Shown here one piece after another: positions 8,644 to 17,707 of a stretch of 64,000 bases of DNA (position 1 is the stretch's first letter; every line of letters begins with the position of its first letter). The position numbers and the translations under genes are program-made. Location: the NCBI RefSeq assembly GCF_025145845.1, contig NZ_CP102253.1, positions 1,302,001-1,366,000 of the forward strand, given 5' to 3'. The notes beneath the pieces are model-generated. The model had not been told where the DNA came from. It did not search any database and worked only from the letters and a program-made list of their open reading frames with translations. This stretch comes from Alistipes shahii WAL 8301 (GTDB lineage: Bacteria > Bacteroidota > Bacteroidia > Bacteroidales > Rikenellaceae).

Positions 8644-8651
8644 TACTTTTG
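8644..8651 (+). promoter_or_regulatory. -7 box of the ABC transporter operon
   Basis: TACTTTTG matches TAnnTTTG. A transcript beginning just downstream would contain the ATG at 8682 but not upstream in-frame ATGs such as 8565, so this box decides the start of the first ABC gene. Confidence 0.55.
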
Positions 8652-8681
8652 CATCTTAGAAAATCAAAACGATACATACAT

Positions 8682-10427
8682 ATGAATAAACAAAAAATCA
8701 AACCTCTCGATGAGGAACGGGAGAGCCGCAGCCTGCTCTCCAATGCGGTGGTCATACTGCATCTCGTTTTCGGCACACTGCCTCTGCTGCTCGTGGTGTG
8801 GGCGGTGGACAGACTGATGAGCGACACGCTCACTTCTACGGCGATATGGATGGTTGGAGCGGCAATGCTGCTGTTCGCCCTGCTTCGCGGCGTGTTTTAC
8901 GGAACGTCGATCTGGCGGGCGCACCGCTCGGCTTACAACGCCCTCACACGGTTGAGGTTGCGTATCGTGAGCCACTTGCAACGGCTGCCGCTCGGCTTCT
9001 TTCAGGAGCGGAAGGTGGGTGACTTGGTGAACATCATCAACCACGACGTGGAGCAAATCGAGATTTATCTGGCACACGGATTGCCCGAAATCCTCTCGGC
9101 AACGCTTTTCCCTGCTTTGCTTTGGGTAATTGTTATGGTATTGGACTGGCGGCTGGGACTGTCGCTCATCTCGCTGCTACCGTTGGCATTTCTTTTGCAG
9201 ATGGCAGTTAAAACGTTTTGGGGCAAGAGTTTCCGACACTTTATGGAAAATACGCAGAAGATGTCGGAAGACCTTCTGGAATATGTGGCTACAATACCAA
9301 TCATTAAAGCATTCAGCCACGAAGAGACCCGGACAGAGCGAGTTCTCGGAGGTATGCGCGATTATATCCATTGGGTGAAGCGGAGCATGTTCAGCGTTAC
9401 TGTTCCGATGACGCTCATCACGATGTTCTTGGAGGGCGGCATCGTGGTAATGACCCTTGTCGGGCTAAGGTTGATGAGTTCGGGCGAACTGACCGTAGCA
9501 CGTTTCATCCTCGCCCTGATATTGGGTGGACTGTTCTCATATTCCTTTGCCAAACAGGCTACGTTCCAGCATTTCAGGATTGTCTATGGTCAATCGTTGG
9601 CGAAGGTTCAGTCGATTACCGAAGTACCTGCAAAGGATACGGCAGACAGGGATACGGATGCCATGCAGACCGATGTCTGTTTCGAGCACGTGACATTTGC
9701 CTACCCGAATAAGAAAGACTGTGCGTTGTGTGATGTCAATCTGCAATTTCCCAAGGGTAGTCATACGGCTATTGTGGGCGAATCGGGGTCAGGCAAAAGC
9801 ACACTGGCAAGCCTGATGATGGGTTTCTGGCAACCGCAGTCGGGAACCGTTCGACTGGGCGGCGAGAACCTTGCGGAACTCTCCGAACACAACATTGCCG
9901 ATTTCTTTTCTATGGTGCAACAAGAGGTATTCCTCTTCAACACGAGCATTCGGGACAATATCCGTATCGGCAAGCCCTCCGCCACGCAAGAGGAGGTGGA
10001 AACAGCTGCACGACGTGCACGCATTCACGATTTTATTACGGGGTTACCCAATGGTTACGATACTTTGGCAGGCGAAGCCGGCGTAAAATTCTCCGGCGGA
10101 GAGAAACAGCGCATTTCCATTGCACGGATGTTGCTCAAAGACTCGCCGATTGTCATCCTCGACGAAGCCACCGCTGCCTTGGACGGGGAGAACGAGAAAC
10201 TCATTCAAGAAGCTCTTGATGAATTGCAGCGTAACAAGACCGTCATCACCATCGCCCACCGTCTCAACACCATTCAGGATATGGAACGTATTGTCGTGAT
10301 GGACAAGGGAAAGGTTGTGGCGACGGGAACACACGGAGAATTGATGGACAACTGCCCACTATATCGCAATATGACGGAAACACAGGAACGGGTAAGCAAA
10401 TGGCAACTGAAAGAGGAGGAGGTATAA
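8682..10427 (+). CDS. ABC half-transporter 1, YbtP/YbtQ-like (TMD-NBD)
   Basis: A 581-residue fused transporter: about six transmembrane helices in residues 20-300, then an ATPase domain with Walker A GESGSGKST, signature FSGGEKQR and Walker B IVILDEATAALD. Half-transporters of exporter fold that work as pairs beside siderophore receptors (YbtPQ, IrtAB) import iron chelates or reduce them on entry, which is the best reading here. The frame could start at 8565, but that stretch precedes the promoter box and encodes no conserved residues, so 8682 is chosen. The gene ends 3 bases before the second half-transporter. Confidence 0.88.
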   Translation: MNKQKIKPLDEERESRSLLSNAVVILHLVFGTLPLLLVVWAVDRLMSDTLTSTAIWMVGAAMLLFALLRGVFYGTSIWRAHRSAYNALTRLRLRIVSHLQRLPLGFFQERKVGDLVNIINHDVEQIEIYLAHGLPEILSATLFPALLWVIVMVLDWRLGLSLISLLPLAFLLQMAVKTFWGKSFRHFMENTQKMSEDLLEYVATIPIIKAFSHEETRTERVLGGMRDYIHWVKRSMFSVTVPMTLITMFLEGGIVVMTLVGLRLMSSGELTVARFILALILGGLFSYSFAKQATFQHFRIVYGQSLAKVQSITEVPAKDTADRDTDAMQTDVCFEHVTFAYPNKKDCALCDVNLQFPKGSHTAIVGESGSGKSTLASLMMGFWQPQSGTVRLGGENLAELSEHNIADFFSMVQQEVFLFNTSIRDNIRIGKPSATQEEVETAARRARIHDFITGLPNGYDTLAGEAGVKFSGGEKQRISIARMLLKDSPIVILDEATAALDGENEKLIQEALDELQRNKTVITIAHRLNTIQDMERIVVMDKGKVVATGTHGELMDNCPLYRNMTETQERVSKWQLKEEEV

Positions 10428-10430
10428 ACA

Positions 10431-12128
10431 ATGATACGCAATATATTGAATGAATTGACCGTTCGCGGAGTGCGGCATCTGATAATCTCCGCACTGTTTT
10501 TCGTGGTTTATGCCCTTTGCGGAACGGCAATAATGCTTACTGTCCTGTTCCTTATCGACCGCCATATATCGGGCGAAAGCGTTTCGCTCATTTCGGCAGC
10601 GTGGATACTCGTTGGTCTGCTGATTTTGAAAACCATATCCAATGCCGTAGCCGATATGAGCAAGCACTTTGCCGGCTTCGATCTCGTGGAGCGCATCCGT
10701 GAGAAGATCATCTTGAAACTGAAAATGTTCTCGCTTGGCTTCTACACCAATGAACGGCTGGGCGAGATAAGTACTGTCATTCACAAAGACGTGGACAATA
10801 TGGAAATGGTGGTGGGGCACCTTTGGACACGGATGTCCGCTGATTTCATCGTGGCGCTGATACTCGGCATCGGGCTGTTCTGGGTGGACTGGCACATGGG
10901 GTTGGCGATGATTGCCATCCTTCCTATTGCCCTCTTCTCCTTGTATCGGGGCATCCGTTCGGGAATGAAAGCACAGCAGGAGGCGCAGGACGGTCTGGCG
11001 GATATGGTCAGTCTCTTCGTTGAATACGTCAAGGGCATACCTATGCTGAAAGTCTTCGGAGGAAAAGGAATGTTTCGTGACAGACTCGACCACTCTGTTA
11101 GTGAATTTGGAGAAAGCAGTAAGAATGCTTCTCGTTTGGCAGCTGTGAGTGTGGGTAGATACACCTTTCTGATAGAATTGGCTTTTGCACTGATGGCAAC
11201 GCTTGGTCTTTGGTGGACTTGGCGTGGCGAACTTTCCCTTTTCGCTTACCTGATGTTCGTCATCGTATCGAAGGAGTTCTACAAGCCCTTTGTCAATATG
11301 GAGAGCCATTGGCTGAACTACATCAAGGTAAAGGACAGCTACGAACGCATTTCCCGTCTGTTGGATGCTCCCGTGATCGTTGATCCCGACCAACCGAAAA
11401 CGGCGGAACGCTTCGACCTCTCGTTTGATGGTGTCGGTTTCCACTATGAAAAAGAGGGGTTCGAGATGAAAGACCTCACGTTCAACGTACCCGAACGGAC
11501 GGTAACGGCTCTTGTCGGCTCGTCAGGGTCGGGGAAAACCACCATCACCAATCTGCTGCTCCGCTTCTGGGAACCGCAGGCAGGCTGTATCCGTATCGGC
11601 GGAGTGGACATACGGGAAATGGACTACGATTATCTACTCGGCAAAATCAGTGTGGTAATGCAGAACGTCATTCTCTTTTCCGACACCATTGCCAACAATA
11701 TCAAGGTGGGCAACCGCAATGCCACACAGGGGGAAATCGAGGAAGCCGCACGTCGGGCGATGATACACGACTTCATCGTCAGTCTGCCCGATGGTTACGA
11801 AACGAAAATTGGGGAGAACGGTTTGGGACTCTCGGGTGGACAGAAGCAACGCCTCTCCATCGCTCGCGCCTTCCTCAAAGATGCTCCGATCCTCCTTTTA
11901 GACGAGATAACGAGCAATGTCGATCCCGTCAATGAGTACAAAATACAGCAAGCAATGTCTGTGCTTATCCGAAAGCGCACGGTCTTGGTCATTGCCCACC
12001 ATTTGCAGACCATCCGCAATGCCCACCAGATTATCGTGATGGACAAGGGACAGCTTATGGAGAAGGGTATGCACGCCGAACTCGAAGCTAAAGGCGGAAT
12101 GTATTGCAAACTGCTGTCGATGCAGTAA
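10431..12128 (+). CDS. ABC half-transporter 2, YbtP/YbtQ-like (TMD-NBD)
   Basis: A 565-residue partner of the preceding protein, with six predicted membrane helices, Walker A GSSGSGKTT, signature LSGGQKQR and Walker B ILLLDEITSNVD. Both nucleotide sites therefore keep their key residues, so the pair should be a fully active heterodimer. The 3-base gap to the upstream gene indicates one operon. A strong hairpin terminator follows at 12141-12180. As an alternative to iron import, the pair could export a peptide or drug; the neighbouring receptor makes uptake the better guess. Confidence 0.88.
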   Translation: MIRNILNELTVRGVRHLIISALFFVVYALCGTAIMLTVLFLIDRHISGESVSLISAAWILVGLLILKTISNAVADMSKHFAGFDLVERIREKIILKLKMFSLGFYTNERLGEISTVIHKDVDNMEMVVGHLWTRMSADFIVALILGIGLFWVDWHMGLAMIAILPIALFSLYRGIRSGMKAQQEAQDGLADMVSLFVEYVKGIPMLKVFGGKGMFRDRLDHSVSEFGESSKNASRLAAVSVGRYTFLIELAFALMATLGLWWTWRGELSLFAYLMFVIVSKEFYKPFVNMESHWLNYIKVKDSYERISRLLDAPVIVDPDQPKTAERFDLSFDGVGFHYEKEGFEMKDLTFNVPERTVTALVGSSGSGKTTITNLLLRFWEPQAGCIRIGGVDIREMDYDYLLGKISVVMQNVILFSDTIANNIKVGNRNATQGEIEEAARRAMIHDFIVSLPDGYETKIGENGLGLSGGQKQRLSIARAFLKDAPILLLDEITSNVDPVNEYKIQQAMSVLIRKRTVLVIAHHLQTIRNAHQIIVMDKGQLMEKGMHAELEAKGGMYCKLLSMQ

Positions 12129-12140
12129 GATCGCTAAAAA

Positions 12141-12180
12141 AGAACAGGTAGTAAGACGCATTTATCTTACTGCCTGTTCT
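12141..12180. terminator. Terminator hairpin between ABC and RhuM-like genes
   Basis: 16-base arms (AGAACAGGTAGTAAGA at 12141-12156 and its complement with one G-T pair at 12165-12180) enclose an 8-base loop. The leftward transcript carries a T-run after the stem, so it fits best as the original terminator of the leftward RhuM-like gene. The IS256-type insertion now separates the two. It may also stop the rightward ABC transcript. Confidence 0.75.
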
Positions 12181-12188
12181 CATATTCA

Positions 12189-13513
12189 GGTAGTGTCCGA
12201 AAAAGTGTGTAAGCGTAGTTGTTGCTTTTTTACCACAGGGGCATGCCCCTGTGGTAAAAACTTTGTGGTTTTCTTGTTATTATCCATTTATTTGATACTC
12301 CGCTCTTGGAAGTAGGGCAACCTCCTAGCATAAGTCCTTTCTGTCATCTCTCGGGCAACAGATCCTAAAAGGAATACGACGGCACCAGCCGAGGGTAAAG
12401 CTCCGCGCATACGTAACGTACGCTTATAGCTGCGATTGAGGCGCTCCACCCAGGTCGTGGAGTAAATCATACGACGAACTTCTTCTGGGAATCTCAGATA
12501 GGTGAAGTAGCCTATATTGCGAGGGGAAGACAGAGAGAGGAAACTCCTGTAACTCTTACCCCAACGCTCTGCAAATGTACACAATTTCTCAAATGCCTTG
12601 ATGGGAGTAAGTCCTATATCTCGAATAGGGAATAACTCATCCAACTCCTGTGTCATCTGAGCTTTATCCCTTTTAGACACAACATTAAGGGCTTGTCGTT
12701 TGAAATGGACAACACATAACTGATGAGCTGACTGAGGGAAAGCCGAGCAAATAGCGCGTTCAATACCCTGTAAGGCATCTGAGATAATCAGATCTATCCG
12801 TTCCACGCCCCGAGTTTTGAGTGCTTTCAACTCCATCTCCCAATTCAACGCTCCCTCTGTGGGATGATTCACCACACAAAGCACCTCGCGACTACCATCA
12901 GGAAGTAGACCGAGCATCGTGTAGTAAGCCTCCTTAGAGACACTATCCTCTCGCCGAGTAAAGGCAAACGTTGCATCAATGTACACTGCCAAATAGTGAG
13001 GAGACAATTGGCGTTCTAACCACTTGTAGATCTCTGCCTTACTCGTGTTGGACAGGAAGCTAACTTGCTGTTTACTATAGTGATGACCATAGAGGCGTTC
13101 GCACACGGCGCCAATATCTTCGCACGAAAGTCCTCGCGTATAAAGTTCATGGAGGAGAAGGGCGCGTTCGCTTTCTTGATGCGAAAGAATGCCCAAAATT
13201 AGGGGCTCGAAACTCCCTGAACGAGTACGTGGAATGCGAAGCTCAAAGCTACATCCATAGCCCCGCCATCGACGGGGACGGAAACCATTGCACTGTTCTC
13301 CTTTATGCTCTTGGACAAAAAGAGAACGTTCTTGCTTGGAGAAGGTGTTCAATAATATACGAATAAGTTCGTTAATACCTGACTCCGATGATAGCATTTC
13401 CGAAATAAATGCCGACTTTTGTGATGTTGTAAGCTCCATTGTTCTTAGTTTGTTTTTCTTGTTACCACAAAGTTAAGAGCTATGGGGCTTACACACTTTT
13501 TTAGGACAGTATC
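12189..13513 (-). mobile_element. IS256-type insertion sequence with 8-bp target duplication
   Basis: Imperfect inverted termini of about 26 bp: the left begins GGTAGTGTCCGAAAAAGTG, and the right, read inward, begins GATACTGTCCTAAAAAAGTG. Both end in GTGTGTAAGC. The flanks carry an exact direct repeat CATATTCA (12181-12188 and 13514-13521), the 8-bp duplication expected for this family. One transposase gene fills the 1,325-bp element. The target is directly at the stop codon of the RhuM-like gene, so no coding sequence was lost. Confidence 0.9.
12288..13439 (-). CDS. IS256-family transposase
   Basis: A 383-residue DDE transposase. Recognisable parts are RPRRWRGYGCSFELRIPRTR at the N-terminal side, YIDATFAFTRRED with the first Asp (about residue 155), LIISDALQGIERAI with the second Asp and WVERLNRSYKRTLRMRGALP with the catalytic Glu near the C-terminus. 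The length is close to the family norm and the frame is intact, so it may still be active, which the perfect target duplication also suggests. Confidence 0.92.
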   Translation of the reverse strand: MELTTSQKSAFISEMLSSESGINELIRILLNTFSKQERSLFVQEHKGEQCNGFRPRRWRGYGCSFELRIPRTRSGSFEPLILGILSHQESERALLLHELYTRGLSCEDIGAVCERLYGHHYSKQQVSFLSNTSKAEIYKWLERQLSPHYLAVYIDATFAFTRREDSVSKEAYYTMLGLLPDGSREVLCVVNHPTEGALNWEMELKALKTRGVERIDLIISDALQGIERAICSAFPQSAHQLCVVHFKRQALNVVSKRDKAQMTQELDELFPIRDIGLTPIKAFEKLCTFAERWGKSYRSFLSLSSPRNIGYFTYLRFPEEVRRMIYSTTWVERLNRSYKRTLRMRGALPSAGAVVFLLGSVAREMTERTYARRLPYFQERSIK

Positions 13514-13518
13514 CATAT

Positions 13519-13881
13519 TCAACTGTACCATCCACCTTTGCCATAACACACAAGTAGCGGAGGACTTGTTCTCTTCTTTTCGGTCAGTCTTCTGATTATC
13601 CATTTACGGAAACTTTTGGCTTGTGGAGAAGCAAAACGAAATGACAGCATCGTTATCATTTCAATATTATATAAATCCACTGCACCACCCTTAAACAATA
13701 GCGTTTGCATCACCTCATCTTCTCTGAGTAATCCTTCTTTGAAGATAGACTTGATGTGGCTGTTTACTTTGCCGGAGAATACGCCGAATAAATCGGCTAT
13801 TTCGCAAGCCGACATCCAAATGGAAGTCGTAGGAACGTGTACGTTCCCATTCTCCTCAATGGTTATGAATTCTCTTTTCAT
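13519..13881 (-). CDS. RhuM-like / antirepressor-like protein
   Basis: A 120-residue protein resembling the N-terminal region of RhuM and related DNA-binding proteins: SIWMSACEIADLFGVFSGKV (helix-turn-helix-like), NSHIKSIFKEGLL, then FRFASPQAKSFRKWIIRRL. The stop codon TGA lies within the duplicated target of the IS256-type element, so the coding region is complete despite the insertion. It ends 6 bases from the tandem integrase genes upstream and so belongs to the integration module. RhuM proteins are widespread in islands but have no agreed function. Confidence 0.65.
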   Translation of the reverse strand: MKREFITIEENGNVHVPTTSIWMSACEIADLFGVFSGKVNSHIKSIFKEGLLREDEVMQTLLFKGGAVDLYNIEMITMLSFRFASPQAKSFRKWIIRRLTEKKRTSPPLLVCYGKGGWYS

Positions 13882-13887
13882 AGTAAT

Positions 13888-15090
13888 TCAATATTCATTG
13901 TTTTTTCTTCTTTCGATTAACTTATCCATATCCTCTGCAATCTTCTTCTCTGCAATCTTCGCATAGGTCTGCGTGCTGGTGATGGAGGCGTGTCCCATCA
14001 TCTTGGCAATGCTCTCCGTACAAATCCCCTCGGAAATCAAGAACGATCCGAAACTGTGCCGGGCTTGATGGTAGGACAGATTCTCTTTGCGTCCGATAAT
14101 GACGCCCAGTTCGTGTATCTCAAACCACATCATGTCTCTGCTTGGCAAAGGGAAGACCGGCTGCGTGTCATCGGTCGTATTGTACAAATCAAGTATCTGC
14201 TCCGCTATCGGATGCAGAGGGATAAATGACTCCACTTTCGTCTTCTTACGGTTGATGCGAATGTATCTTCTATCGTCGGCAGTCCGCCCGATATGGTGTG
14301 GATACAGCAGTTGGGTATCGACATAGGCAAGTCCCGTAAAACAGGAGAAGATAAAAGCCCTGCGAGCCAATTCCTTCAATGGGTCATTGGCGGGCAGTTT
14401 CAGTTCTAGCAGTTGTTTGAGTTCCGCTTTGCTGATGTGCATTCGTTTGGAGGACGGTTTCTTCTCATACTCCAACTCTTCCAAAGGATTGGCACGGATA
14501 ATCTCATGGTCTACGGCAAGATATATCAGTCTGTTCAGCCAACAAAGGCAATGGTTGGTCTGCGATGCCCCGAAGTTCTTGTACCGCTTCAGGTAGACCT
14601 TATATTCCCGTCCGAATTCCTCGGTGATGTCCGAAAAGGCAATGTCCGCCTTGCCTTTCGAGTCCAAGAACTCACGGATATAGCTCTGGTAATACCGAGA
14701 ACTCCTGTAGGTCGAAGTGGAGTCGATTTCCTTGGAACGGACGGCAAGGCGTTCCCGTTCCCTTTCTCCCATTTGGAGCAGATGGGTAGGAATGACCGCC
14801 TGACCTGCTATCCTGTTTTTCAATAGTTCGGCACTGACCACACCCTGCTCTTTGAGCATTTCATCATAGAGCCGCTCCGCATACTTTCGAAACTCTTTCA
14901 GGCGGTTGTTCGTCCGCACGTCCGCGGTCTCTGCTTTTTTTGCATTCCATTGTTTGGGATTGCAAGTAATACCCGTGGTTATCGTCGTGCTTTTCCCGTC
15001 GATGGAGATTCGGCAAAGTACGGAAGTTGTACCATCCACACGTACCTTGTTGCGATTGATATAGAGTAGTAAAGAAAATGTGCTACGCAT
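13888..15090 (-). CDS. Tyrosine recombinase (Bacteroides integrase type)
   Basis: A 400-residue integrase with an N-terminal arm-binding and SAM-like region and a C-terminal catalytic domain. Box II reads HQARHSFGSFLISEG (His and Arg present), followed by MMGHASITSTQTYAKI with the nucleophilic Tyr. The box I region reads FSCFTGLAYVD, where the usual Arg is absent, as reported for the CTnDOT integrase IntDOT. It is the second of two adjacent recombinase genes (25-base gap). Such pairs move Bacteroidales elements. Confidence 0.9.
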   Translation of the reverse strand: MRSTFSLLLYINRNKVRVDGTTSVLCRISIDGKSTTITTGITCNPKQWNAKKAETADVRTNNRLKEFRKYAERLYDEMLKEQGVVSAELLKNRIAGQAVIPTHLLQMGERERERLAVRSKEIDSTSTYRSSRYYQSYIREFLDSKGKADIAFSDITEEFGREYKVYLKRYKNFGASQTNHCLCWLNRLIYLAVDHEIIRANPLEELEYEKKPSSKRMHISKAELKQLLELKLPANDPLKELARRAFIFSCFTGLAYVDTQLLYPHHIGRTADDRRYIRINRKKTKVESFIPLHPIAEQILDLYNTTDDTQPVFPLPSRDMMWFEIHELGVIIGRKENLSYHQARHSFGSFLISEGICTESIAKMMGHASITSTQTYAKIAEKKIAEDMDKLIERRKNNEY

Positions 15091-15115
15091 AATTCGTTTG
15101 TTATCTATGGGGTGT

Positions 15116-16366
15116 TTATAATATGAGTTTCAAATCCTTTGTCGCTTCGATGTATTTGTCCATATCCTCGAAAAGCTTCTTGGGCGTAACCTTCGCATAG
15201 ACCTGAGTAGTTTGCAGGTTGGAATGCCCCAGCATCTTGCAGATGGTCTCGATAGGAACGCCGGCTTCCAAGGTAATCAGCGATGCAAACGAGTGCCTGC
15301 CGGCATGGTAGGTCAGGTCTTCCTTGATGTCGGCAAGGATAGCCAGACATTTCATGAGGCGGCGCATATTGGGATAGTGCAACATCGGGAAGAGAGTCTG
15401 ACGGTCGTCATCCCTGTATTTCTCTATCAAGGCAAGGGCTTCGGGCAGCAGCTTGACACAGGCACGAAGCTCGTTTTTCTTGCGGCGATATTTAAGCCAC
15501 AGCCCGCCATTCTCATCCGTGAACAGATTGTCACGTGTAACGGAAACGGCATCGGCGTAGGCTGTTCCCGTATAGCAGGCAAAGAGAAAGAGATCTCTTG
15601 CCAAGATATGGGAGGCGCGATGTTCGGGGATTACTAAGTCACGGATTTTCTCGACGGATTCTCGGCTTAGGGCTTTCGGCGTTTTTTCCTTTGGTTGGGG
15701 AAGACTGAAGTGGGCGAAGAAGCATCTGTCGGCATGTCCCTCCTTATAGGCTTTTCGGCATACTTTCTTGACGATAGCCAGATAGTGCCGGCAGGTATCT
15801 ATGGCAAGTCCTTTCTCGTCCAAGATGAAACTCTGGTAATCGTGGATAAACTGCTCCGTCATCTGACCGAAAGCAACATCTTTGGTGCGAAACTCCTTTT
15901 CGATGAACTCTGCCAAGGTTCTCCGGGTATAGATATAGGCAGGATAAGTTCCCTTTGCACGGTCTATCCCGATGCGCTTCCTCAAATCCTCGCAGACAAT
16001 GTCCGTCATCTCCAACAGGGTCATCTGTGTTCCGAGACTTCCTTGAAACAGATTCTTGACGCCTTCTGCATCAAAATCGACCTTACGTTCCACCAAGGTA
16101 TCGAATGCCGTATGGATGGAGAGCATCAGCTTGTCCAGCTTCGCATTGGTCTCCACGGCTTCATGGCTCTTACCTTTCAGACGGCTTTCACGAGGATTCC
16201 ACAGGTCGGATGTGCAGGAGATTTTGCAACTGAATTGCACCATCGAACGATTGACGGTGATACGTCCCATAATGGGCGCTTTGCCCGACTTGTCCAACCT
16301 GCTCTTTTTGAGGTAGAGCAACACCTTGAATTTTTCTATTTTCATACGCTTTAATTTTATGGGCAA
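15116..16366 (-). CDS. Tyrosine recombinase, upstream partner
   Basis: A 416-residue integrase of the same broad type as its neighbour but clearly divergent. The catalytic region shows FACYTGTAYADAV (box I region, no Arg), YHAGRHSFASLITLEAGV (His and Arg) and MLGHSNLQTTQVYAKVTP (Tyr). It is the promoter-proximal gene of the int-int-RhuM-like set. Together with the mobilisation module at 1-5.3 kb it could form the ends of a single element carrying the iron module as cargo; the alternative is two separate elements. Confidence 0.9.
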   Translation of the reverse strand: MPIKLKRMKIEKFKVLLYLKKSRLDKSGKAPIMGRITVNRSMVQFSCKISCTSDLWNPRESRLKGKSHEAVETNAKLDKLMLSIHTAFDTLVERKVDFDAEGVKNLFQGSLGTQMTLLEMTDIVCEDLRKRIGIDRAKGTYPAYIYTRRTLAEFIEKEFRTKDVAFGQMTEQFIHDYQSFILDEKGLAIDTCRHYLAIVKKVCRKAYKEGHADRCFFAHFSLPQPKEKTPKALSRESVEKIRDLVIPEHRASHILARDLFLFACYTGTAYADAVSVTRDNLFTDENGGLWLKYRRKKNELRACVKLLPEALALIEKYRDDDRQTLFPMLHYPNMRRLMKCLAILADIKEDLTYHAGRHSFASLITLEAGVPIETICKMLGHSNLQTTQVYAKVTPKKLFEDMDKYIEATKDLKLIL

Positions 16367-16618
16367 AATTACCCGTTGTTAAAACGTTCTTTGATAAGCA
16401 AAACGTTGTGGAACAGTGAGATAGAACCCATGTCAGAAAAACCTTTCCTTTTTCCGTTACCTCACCACACTAGGGAAACCAACGGATAACGGTTTGGTAA
16501 CCGAAAGGATTCAATATTCCGTGTTGAACTGCTTTCCTATCATACTCGCAGAATATAGAAAATCGACTAATTCACAACACGTTATCGGTTTATTCTCTAT
16601 ATTCTTCCAAATTCTCAA
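16367..16618. other. Putative element end / attachment region
   Basis: A+T-rich 252 bases between the tandem integrases and an integrase stub. The open frame of the stub begins only after a TAA at 16568-16570, so the join between two histories lies around 16570-16630. No gene, tRNA or clear palindrome was seen. Since integrases usually sit close to their own attachment site, this is the likely place for one end of the element to the left. Confidence 0.4.
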
Positions 16619-16822
16619 ATGGTAGGTATTTTCCACGTAAGCCGGCATACGTTCGCGACGACCATCTCGCTGATGAACGGCGTGCCGTTGATCGCTTTGA
16701 GTAAAATGCTGGGACATAAGAGCATTACGACGACCCAAATCTATGCAAAAGTAACCGAAAGTATGATCGACCAGGCTATTACAACAATCAATGACAAAAT
16801 CTCCGGCAAGTATTCGTTTTAA
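16571..16822 (+). pseudogene. C-terminal stub of a third tyrosine recombinase
   Basis: Only the last ~65 residues of an integrase remain: FHVSRHTFATTISLMNGVPL (His-x-x-Arg box), then MLGHKSITTTQIYAKVTESM with the catalytic Tyr, ending at TAA 16820-16822. Everything upstream of box II is missing. It is on the opposite strand from the two intact integrases and differs in sequence from both. It is best read as the relic of an older element that was cut by the incoming one. The two HTH genes downstream probably belonged to it. Confidence 0.8.
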
Positions 16823-16924
16823 TTACAATTAATTGTATATCAAAATAATATAACTGCTTCAAACATAGATGATCGTCTCGAAGGATTATCCCAATTTTGC
16901 GGAAGAAACCAATTCATAATAATT

Positions 16925-17230
16925 ATGGAAAATCAATCCGCAGACAGCATTTCGCGTATTCTGGCCATCGTCATGGAAATTCTGGAAGAGATCCGCTCCC
17001 TGAAAGAACATCGCAGCGTGTTGGAGGGCGACCCTATGCTGGAGTTTTCGGAGGTTTGCCAAATGCTCCGCCAAAGCGAACGTCAGGTGCGACGTTACAG
17101 AGAACAAGGGCGTCTGGTGGGCTTCACTTTCGGGCATCGCAGGATGTACCTGCTCTCCGAGGTCCAAGAGTTCATCCGCAAGATGCGTAAGCAGGGAAAA
17201 CTCGAAACATTGAAAGACACAAACCTATAA
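16925..17230 (+). CDS. Excisionase-like HTH protein 1
   Basis: A 101-residue protein. A coiled N-terminal helix (ILAIVMEILEEIRSLKEH) is followed by an HTH_17-type domain: LEFSEVCQMLRQSERQVRRY and FGHRRMYLLSEVQEFIRKM. Such pairs (with the next gene) correspond in size and order to the excisionase-region proteins of Bacteroides conjugative transposons. It follows the integrase stub and precedes the second HTH gene by 12 bases, so both form an operon. Confidence 0.75.
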   Translation: MENQSADSISRILAIVMEILEEIRSLKEHRSVLEGDPMLEFSEVCQMLRQSERQVRRYREQGRLVGFTFGHRRMYLLSEVQEFIRKMRKQGKLETLKDTNL

Positions 17231-17242
17231 AAACTATCGTCC

Positions 17243-17587
17243 ATGAACATTCCGAAAAAAGACCAAATCTATGTACTGGTCACACCCGAACGGTTGGAGA
17301 GCCTGATTAAAACCAATTTCATGCTGAGCAAAAGCGTGATGCTGTTCGAATATCTATGCAGCCAAAGTAAATATCCGATGTACCTTTCGGCTCGTGCGGC
17401 TTGTGAAATCCTCGGTATATCGGCAGAAACGCTTATCGTGTGCCGGCACCAACGTCTAATCCGTCCTAAAATTTATCGGAAACAATTCCTCTACAATGCC
17501 TACGATTTGCTTGCATTGTCTTTGAAACTCAATCAGCGCAATTTGCAGAATGCCATACGCAAAGCGCCTCGCGTGGTTGTCCGATAA
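17243..17587 (+). CDS. Excisionase-like HTH protein 2
   Basis: A 114-residue partner of the previous protein. The DNA-binding part reads YLSARAACEILGISAETLIV, then RLIRPKIYRKQFLYNAYDLL, which is the HTH_17 pattern with its basic wing. A good terminator follows 15 bases after the stop. Now that the integrase is broken it may have no cognate recombinase in this window. Confidence 0.72.
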   Translation: MNIPKKDQIYVLVTPERLESLIKTNFMLSKSVMLFEYLCSQSKYPMYLSARAACEILGISAETLIVCRHQRLIRPKIYRKQFLYNAYDLLALSLKLNQRNLQNAIRKAPRVVVR

Positions 17588-17601
17588 TCGAGAAAGCGCT
17601 A

Positions 17602-17637
17602 AAGCTGTTTGTACTGGCACAAACAGCTTTTTTGTTT
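17602..17637 (+). terminator. Rho-independent terminator of the HTH pair
   Basis: An 11-bp perfect stem (AAGCTGTTTGT at 17602-17612, ACAAACAGCTT at 17619-17629) with a 6-base loop is followed by a T-rich tail. Confidence 0.85.
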
Positions 17638-17707
17638 TGAGACAGCACGAGTAATAATCAGAATTCCTTTGTGATCGCCGTCTGCGGGGCAAGATAGCGT
17701 CAGGGTC

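Noticed and set aside
8565..8681. Upstream start extending the first ABC transporter by 39 residues
   Set aside because: Lies before the TACTTTTG box at 8644-8651 and adds residues unlike any ABC N-terminus.
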